The notes under the pieces were generated by a model. That model ran no database searches. It worked only from the letters and a program-made list of their open reading frames with translations, and was not told the origin of the DNA. 64,000 nt of DNA from Albula goreensis (lineage: Eukaryota; Chordata; Actinopteri; Albuliformes; Albulidae), in assembly GCA_022829145.1 (NCBI GenBank), contig CM040744.1, positions 6,731,001-6,795,000 of the forward strand, written 5' to 3'. The position numbers and the translations under genes were made by a program. Below are positions 60,201 through 64,000 of this stretch, in pieces. The number at the start of each line of letters is the position of its first letter. Position 1 is the first letter of the stretch.

Positions 60201-61332
60201 AAAAAGTTCAAAGTGAGTTTTGTTTGGTCACATGACATGATCATAGCCACAGCTGATCAAAGAAATACTCTACAGTTTGTGTTTTATATTTTATAAATAT
60301 ATATAAGCATTTTGTTTTACACAGACAGGAACACTGTTTCTTATGAAACAACTTACAGTAACTTATGGTACATAACTGGGAATGGAACAGTAGAAATTGT
60401 CAGAGAAAAGTATGTATGTCATAATTGCATTTGTATAAATGCATATGTATTCCAGTGTGACAGTACTGACTGTTTATATGCACCTAAGCCTTTCCTTACC
60501 TTTACTTTGGGCAGTATGATGGTGAGATTCAGGTCCTCTACCAAGTGACCGTTGCTTCCACATTAACAACAAAAAAATGGGGGAATAAAGACCTGCCACT
60601 GAAGCCAGGGGAGACAATCGATGTCATCGTAAAGCCCACTGACAACAAGCTGATTGGGAGGAACCAGGACGGAAAATGTGAGTCACAGACCATTAGTCAT
60701 TGACATCATTTTGTGAGTCACGGTGACTGAACTCTTTAACGGACCAAATACCATCAGGTTTTAGGTGTGGTGTAATTTAATCTCTCAATTCTCTTGCAGT
60801 TGGTTATGTTTTACTCAGCAACATCGTGGCCGAGTAAGTAACGCCTCAAAACTGTTCAAGTTCGTTCAAATTGATTTATTTTAGTTTTAGAACATTAGTT
60901 TTCCTACAAATATTACTGTGCTATTAGCAATTTAATTTTTTAAAGTACTATTTACTGGAATTAGTACAGAACATAATGTAAACTAACTTATACTCTACTG
61001 AACATAAACACCCTGTATTTTAAGATTCTGTAACATTTGTGTTTTATTTAAAACAGGGATGAAGAAATTTATGATGACATTAATGAAGGTATGTCAAGAC
61101 ATTGTTATTTATGATCATTCACCTCCATGAGAGTAATTTTTACATTATTAAATTAAATACCTAATGGGGTATACCTTACAGTATACATTAAGCATGCCAT
61201 GATATAAAAATTAAACTCAAATGAAATATGATCCCTGTTTTAATAAGAAAGGGAATAATCATGCACTAATATTTCATTTGGTTAATTCAATGTTATTTAT
61301 TTTTTGCAGAATGTATCTATGACAATGACTGA
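42997..61332 (+). CDS. fyb1: fyb1 (ADAP/SLAP-130), FYN-binding adaptor
   Basis: Cytosolic adaptor of T cells, platelets and myeloid cells that links SLP-76, SKAP1 and Ena/VASP to integrin activation. Exons: 42997-42999, 46769-47750, 51809-51925, 52099-52108, 52771-52844, 52967-52989, 54965-55011, 55691-55817, 56042-56201, 56292-56415, 56642-56661, 56940-57012, 58527-58558, 58983-59043, 60113-60212, 60515-60677, 60800-60833, 61057-61088, 61310-61332. They sum to 2205 nt: 734 codons plus stop, no frame break. Order in the protein: disordered proline-rich region (2-370) with the SKAP-binding-type PPPKPDRPPNVNLEKF; charged helix KKREKEEKKRLEQEKKEQ; first helical SH3 (about 462-540); second KKQKKFEKEEKEFRKKFK helix; second helical SH3 (about 652-717). 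Tyrosine motifs are YDDV (three), YEDL, YDDL (two), YDDI and the terminal CIYDND. FPPPPP in exon 14 is an EVH1 ligand. Human FYB1 is 783-829 residues. Confidence 0.95.
43000..46768 (+). other. fyb1 intron 1
   Basis: 3.8 kb with short (AC)n at 43480-43500 and, at 43560-43640, sequence ending 'ccctggtgccgcctatg' that resembles the terminus of an old DNA transposon. A 142-codon open frame at 44553-44981 has no domain. Nothing else recognised. Confidence 0.4.
46769..47750 (+). CDS. fyb1: fyb1 exon 2, large proline-rich exon
   Basis: Encodes residues 2-328, rich in Pro, Lys and Ser with repeated KPxPxxPK blocks and no globular domain. The end, KKKPLPKSFVLGSPPPKPD then RPPNVNLEKF, is the best conserved part and corresponds to the SKAP1-SH3-binding segment of human ADAP. 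The open frame runs into intron 2 to 47833, but the donor GTAAGT at 47751 fits the phase of exon 3. Long open frames on the other strand here are composition artefacts. Confidence 0.9.
48655..48720. mobile_element. hAT-Charlie-like left end
   Basis: Starts CAGGGGTCAACAAA and continues 'gatttgacctggggccaaa', a pattern typical of Charlie-type hAT termini. A possible opposite end (TTGATCCCTG) lies at 51724-51733 beyond the LTR element. The flanking 8-mers do not match, so pairing is uncertain. Confidence 0.4.
49240..49690. other. Unassigned sequence next to LTR element
   Basis: Contains, on the minus strand, a G-run followed by TAGTGTCAGAGGAAGC, which resembles a polypurine tract meeting an LTR start. 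It is not repeated on the other side of the element, so I cannot say whether it belongs to a second insertion. Confidence 0.25.
49694..49940 (-). repeat. 3' LTR of the gypsy element
   Basis: Direct-repeat partner of 51319-51589, same orientation, next to the polypurine tract. No clean target-site duplication is visible outside the LTR pair. Confidence 0.8.
49975..50450 (-). pseudogene. Gypsy RNase H remnant
   Basis: LETDNRALQWLGSMKDSKAR and YRFQVQHRARKENVTADHL match the end of the RNase H domain in Ty3/gypsy polyproteins. The upstream connection domain is present but full of stops, with a deletion before the LETD block. Confidence 0.8.
50520..51014 (-). pseudogene. Gypsy reverse transcriptase remnant
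   Basis: Contains NPAVLIPKRDEG, YPMPRLDDLIERIG, STFDLCKGYWQ, MPFGLQGAPPTFQRLLDQV and the catalytic-box form YFDDIMIYS. A stop replaces the residue before RKVNAQSKFD, and the frame shifts between the palm segments. Confidence 0.85.
51020..51300 (-). pseudogene. gag-like remnant
   Basis: Reads as a glutamine-rich helix (KQEQQWRRIHLQMLQFQEE) and then a capsid-like segment (WAVLLVPYLTGKA, followed by a stop, then AYVAIDADGSMDYDRV). This pattern fits gag of vertebrate gypsy elements. Broken by an internal stop and a frame change. Confidence 0.6.
51319..51589 (-). repeat. 5' LTR of the gypsy element
   Basis: Direct-repeat partner of 49694-49940. Shared landmarks on the plus strand are 'taaccggctagcacttagcg', 'aggtacccatcgta' and 'ttgttagcttct'. 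About 24 bp longer than the other LTR because of an AT-rich duplication (taaataaacatttataaatg region). Confidence 0.8.
52099..52108 (+). CDS. fyb1: fyb1 10-nt microexon
   Basis: CTGAAGACAT between a TTTTCATGTCACAG acceptor and a perfect GTAAGTC donor. Exon 3 ends in phase 1 and exon 5 begins in a frame that needs phase 2, so they cannot be joined directly; these 10 bases supply exactly the missing shift and give P-E-D-I before IQPDVEESYDDV. No other short exon in the interval was found to do so. Confidence 0.75.
53490..53760 (+). mobile_element. CR1/L2-like LINE reverse transcriptase fragment
   Basis: Translation in the plus direction gives, with stops, a LVFGHLLFLI block and LADDTKLRGLANSL followed by QMDLNRMLKWIET and QMTFNTEKT. 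This is the palm region (LADDTKL) of CR1/L2-type non-LTR retrotransposons. It lies in fyb1 intron 6. Confidence 0.7.
54358..54520 (+). mobile_element. LINE 3' fragment, same type
   Basis: 'aatgcttggaacagcttgcc', 'gtgttcaagtccagtcttta' and 'gctggatagattc' match the last coding part and tail of the same LINE class (WN-LP, VFKSSL, LDRF). It probably belonged to the insertion at 53490, with the part between lost. Confidence 0.6.
55691..55817 (+). CDS. fyb1: fyb1 exon 8, charged helix before SH3-N
   Basis: Encodes EKAKKREKEEKKRLEQEKK and on to EQEIRKRFK. In human ADAP this helix packs onto the first SH3 fold and makes it a 'helical SH3'. The repetitive AAG/GAG composition gives a second open frame that is not coding. 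Confidence 0.9.
56042..56415 (+). CDS. fyb1: fyb1 exons 9-10, first helical SH3
   Basis: Exon 9 (56042-56201) reads LSGPIQVIHNAKVRTDCKGG, then KNDLSVKQGDLIEIVRVTDN and GGRWLGRTRDGS. Exon 10 (56292-56415) reads YGYVKIESVEIDYDDLKRK and ends ELYDDVGTLDN. The ALYDY and canonical proline-binding residues are not conserved, as in human, where this fold binds membrane lipids instead. Two tyrosine motifs follow the domain. Confidence 0.93.
56642..56661 (+). CDS. fyb1: fyb1 exon 11, 20 nt with tandem donors
   Basis: TGGCCTCACAG is followed by GTAAAG and nine bases later by GTAAGC. Use of the first gives an 11-nt exon and of the second a 20-nt exon. Both leave phase 1 and both join exon 12 in frame, so the choice adds or drops GKA-type residues without a shift. 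Confidence 0.7.
57182..57229. repeat. (GT)n microsatellite
   Basis: About 24 uninterrupted GT units in fyb1 intron 12. Confidence 0.97.
58101..58195. mobile_element. Tigger/pogo-type transposon end
   Basis: Begins TA-CAGTCGGCCTGCCTTATC, then 'ggcatccgcagtttt' and 'gaaccgcagtccaaaaata'. This follows the vertebrate Tigger-type terminal pattern (CAGTCGGCCCTCCGTATCCG and so on), with a TA before the first base as expected for Tc1/mariner-class insertion. The matching opposite end is not visible. Confidence 0.65.
59044..60112 (+). other. fyb1 intron 14
   Basis: The 114-codon open frame at 59149-59493 has no domain. The true acceptor for exon 15 is the CCATTCTCCCCAG ending at 60112, not the later CCCACAG at 60122, because only the former keeps phase 2. 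Confidence 0.6.
60515..60833 (+). CDS. fyb1: fyb1 exons 16-17, second helical SH3
   Basis: Exon 16 (60515-60677) reads YDGEIQVLYQVTV, KKWGNKDLPLKPGETIDVIV and NKLIGRNQDGK. Exon 17 (60800-60833) gives FGYVLLSNIVA. This matches the C-terminal helical SH3 of ADAP. Exons 18-19 add EIYDDINEECIYDND, the C-terminal tyrosine motifs. Confidence 0.93.
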
Positions 61333-61935
61333 GCCACTCTTTCTCCTCGACACTTACTGGACTGTGTGACATCTCTGCTAATTTTATGTTTCTGAAATAA
61401 TGGGTTATTCCAAGAAAATGATAAATGAAGATAATTTTTGTGAAGAAAGAAAAGTATGTTAACTGGGAGTAATGCACAGAACAGAGACATGCTGTCTCTG
61501 TCTGCCTCTCCATTACTCTGTCTGGCCAACACTGGTTTGACAGAAGGAGTTGCTTTATACACCCTACGTCACTTTATGCAAATGTCATTGACGAATCATG
61601 TTATACCTTACTTTAAAGTCATGTCCAGTAACAATATCTACGAGAATGACACCTGTAGATGACCGGCATTTTAAACATTTTGCAGTTCACTACTGATGCA
61701 ATAATCATGTAAGATATTATAAGCAAGATACTGTAGCTTCCACCCAGACAAAGCAACCTTGTGTTAACTCCTTTGTTGGAGGCTGAGACACAATTTCAAT
61801 ATGTGCCAGCAAATACAGTACAAAATCAAATGAGTAAATAAGAATAATGATATGACTGTAACAAAAATATTTTCAAGGTGTCTTAATTTAGATAATTATG
61901 GGTTGGAATTATCAGAAAATATATCAATTTTGTAA

Positions 61936-61941
61936 AATAAA
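61936..61941 (+). terminator. fyb1: fyb1 poly(A) signal
   Basis: AATAAA about 604 bp after the fyb1 stop codon (TGA 61330-61332). The 3' untranslated region between them is AT-rich without other recognisable elements. Confidence 0.5.
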
Positions 61942-61949
61942 GGAGGAAT

Positions 61950-64000
61950 TACATGTATATGACATGAAAAAAACTGCAGTCCAAATTTGGTTTGACAGGC
62001 AAGAGGTCAAAACGGAGGTCAATGCATGTTCTTACCTTTTCCAAAGGCAGAATCTTCAGTGAGCTGCTGAAGTGAGAAACTGAGCTACATGAGTGAGAAA
62101 ACCTGACAAAAAATAAAATATTCATAAGTGTGCTGTGAAGATTACTATTTTTTTGTGACTGTTCCACTTTGCACAGTATTGTATTGTTATTCAGATTGTT
62201 TTCTTTTCCACTGAAATGGTGTGGCACTCATATCATTTTTGTCTGTACTTTTTTTTCTTCATAACTGCTCTACAAAACTGAAGAAGGGTGTTACCTGTAT
62301 ATTTCACACATTGTATACTCTTAAGGTTGTCTATTCCTCCTGCATAATTAACAGTATCAGCAATTGCAAGGGATATCTTGGAGTCAATTTTACCATCAGT
62401 GAATAAACTGCAGCAGCTATCATATGACACCACTTCATCTAATCCTGTATACTATTGAATCATTTTTGTTGTTTTATTACTCCTACATTGAGCACAAATT
62501 CAATTCAGTAACAGTTGCTATTGTTTTTGGTCAAGAAAGATGAATGAATAGACAAGTAAACCAAAATATAATGCACTCACTCACCCTGGAAACAGAGTTA
62601 ACTGTTGTACCGTATTTTAAGAAAATAAGCTAGTCAATTAAGCAATATCTGTTTCTGCATACTCAATTCCTTTTCTTAATTCTTGAAAGTTTTATCCTCC
62701 CACTTGCATAGTCATTTTGATCAGACATCATCACCCTCTGTTCTTAAAGGAGCAACAGTTATTTTAGAGGTATTTAAAACCTGGGAAATTTGGAAGTAAT
62801 ACTTAGCGAGAGTTGCAATTAATGTTAATCTACTATACTCCCTTCTTTCAGTCATGAATTGAATGCATTTCTTTTTCTTTTACTCTGCTTGATTGTGTCA
62901 CAAAAAACTATCATGTTGATATCCACAGTTCAGACAAACAATAAATAATTTCTTTACAGAAATATAGAAAGGGGGTTCCAGACTTAATTATTGTAAAGAT
63001 GGACATTTGAAAAAAAAAATGAAGATACCCATATATACCATGGATCTTATTTTTAGAGGCAAACGAAATGGATAATAATAACACAATTATAACTACATTA
63101 TGTTGTTTTTCATGGAGCATGTGACATCATGTTATGTCTACAGTAATAATTACATGCTTTGTAATCCATGTTGTCATAAGATGGTCATAATGTTTATGTA
63201 CTGCACAGTTACATGGGTTATGGCATGTATTTAGACTTCACTTGACCTGCTTCAACAATAATATGGTATTTGTAATATGGTAATTATGAAGGATTAATCC
63301 ATTACTGCATGGGCAATGGACCACTGCATATCTTTCAGAATGCACAATCACCAGACTTCTGTTTGTACCAGTTGAGACCCACTATGTATTCCCCATCTGG
63401 ATGTGTGCTGTGTGGTATTGATTTTGATTAGTACAGTACAAACATTGTTGTACACAGTTGTAAATATAATAATTCAGTCTAATTGACTGCAACCAAACAA
63501 TAACAGGACAATAGCCAACAGTCTGGCTTGAACTGGCTCGAATTGCTAGAGTACCAGTTACAAACTCTCTAAAACACAAAAAGGTATCAATAAAGACATC
63601 GCAACAATCCGGTCGTAGCACACACTTTGGTTAGTGACAAGAGACAAAGCCAATATGCTGAATGTGGATAAAGACAGTCCATTTCAAAGAAGTACAGAAC
63701 TTGGCTTAGTGTCCTGACACAATAGAGGTGGCACAGTAAATCAGCACTTTTCTGCATATGGGACCCCATTGCACAATGATTAGAAGGATTGCCGTTCCTG
63801 AATCAAAGCCGAGGCCCTGAAGAAGCCTCCATTCACAGGTCAAATATGCATAATCAGAATTTTAGGTTTTGGGTGCCAATGCCACTCATGTGCCTGGGGG
63901 TGAATATCAGAAGACACCAGCAGCTCCCCGAGGTCTAACAGCCAGGTGACCTGGCACCAGCAGAGTCATCACAAGGAGTTTCACCTTCAGACTTTCCCTG
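61950..64000. other. Downstream intergenic, no gene seen
   Basis: AT-rich, with short domain-free open frames on both strands. From about 63780 the composition becomes more balanced up to the window edge, but I see no exon or named repeat there. Confidence 0.5.

Noticed and set aside
60123-60212. Shorter fyb1 exon 15 starting after CCCACAG
   Set aside because: It would enter in phase 0, but exon 14 ends in phase 2. The acceptor ending at 60112 fits and has the better pyrimidine tract.
1-64000. A novel defence or mobile system hidden in the window
   Set aside because: Apart from the four identified vertebrate genes and degenerate repeats, no coherent set of coding sequences or structured array is present.

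Overview
The window is vertebrate nuclear DNA, most likely from a ray-finned fish. It is AT-rich, its genes have many small exons with GT-AG introns, and it carries fish-style interspersed repeats: a tRNA-derived SINE family, CR1/L2-like LINE remnants, a Ty3/gypsy element and hAT/Tigger-like DNA transposon ends. There are no bacterial-type genes, CRISPR arrays or operons.

Layout. Positions 1-18600 contain no gene I can support. This stretch holds transposon remnants and a few GC-richer, low-repeat blocks that look like candidate cis-regulatory elements (about 7.9-8.25, 10.6-10.75, 12.3-12.9, 13.97-14.3 and 15.2-15.6 kb). From 23173 down to 18666 on the minus strand is a DRC2/CCDC65-like gene (nexin-dynein regulatory complex of motile cilia); it is frameshifted and lacks its C-terminal part. 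From 26992 to 33404 (+) is paip1, encoding poly(A)-binding-protein interacting protein 1. From 35197 to 41134 (+) is the orthologue of human C5orf34; PAIP1 and C5orf34 are also neighbours on human 5p12. From 42997 to 61332 (+) is fyb1 (ADAP/SLAP-130), an immune-cell adaptor, in 19 coding exons whose phases all join, giving 734 codons. From 61950 to the end I see no gene.

I joined the four genes by hand from splice signals, codon phase and remembered family similarity. Three of the four (DRC2-like, paip1, C5orf34) each carry exactly one reading-frame break inside an otherwise well-spliced coding region. fyb1, the longest, has none. The paip1 start codon position reads ATT instead of ATG. These breaks are either indel errors in the assembly or real lesions, and they are the first thing to check.

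The genes are unrelated functionally and simply share the chromosome segment. Other points of interest are an RFX-type X-box plus two CCAAT boxes upstream of C5orf34, a 10-nt microexon and tandem splice donors in fyb1, and a compact LTR retrotransposon with gag joined directly to reverse transcriptase inside fyb1 intron 2. I found no evidence of a new biological system.
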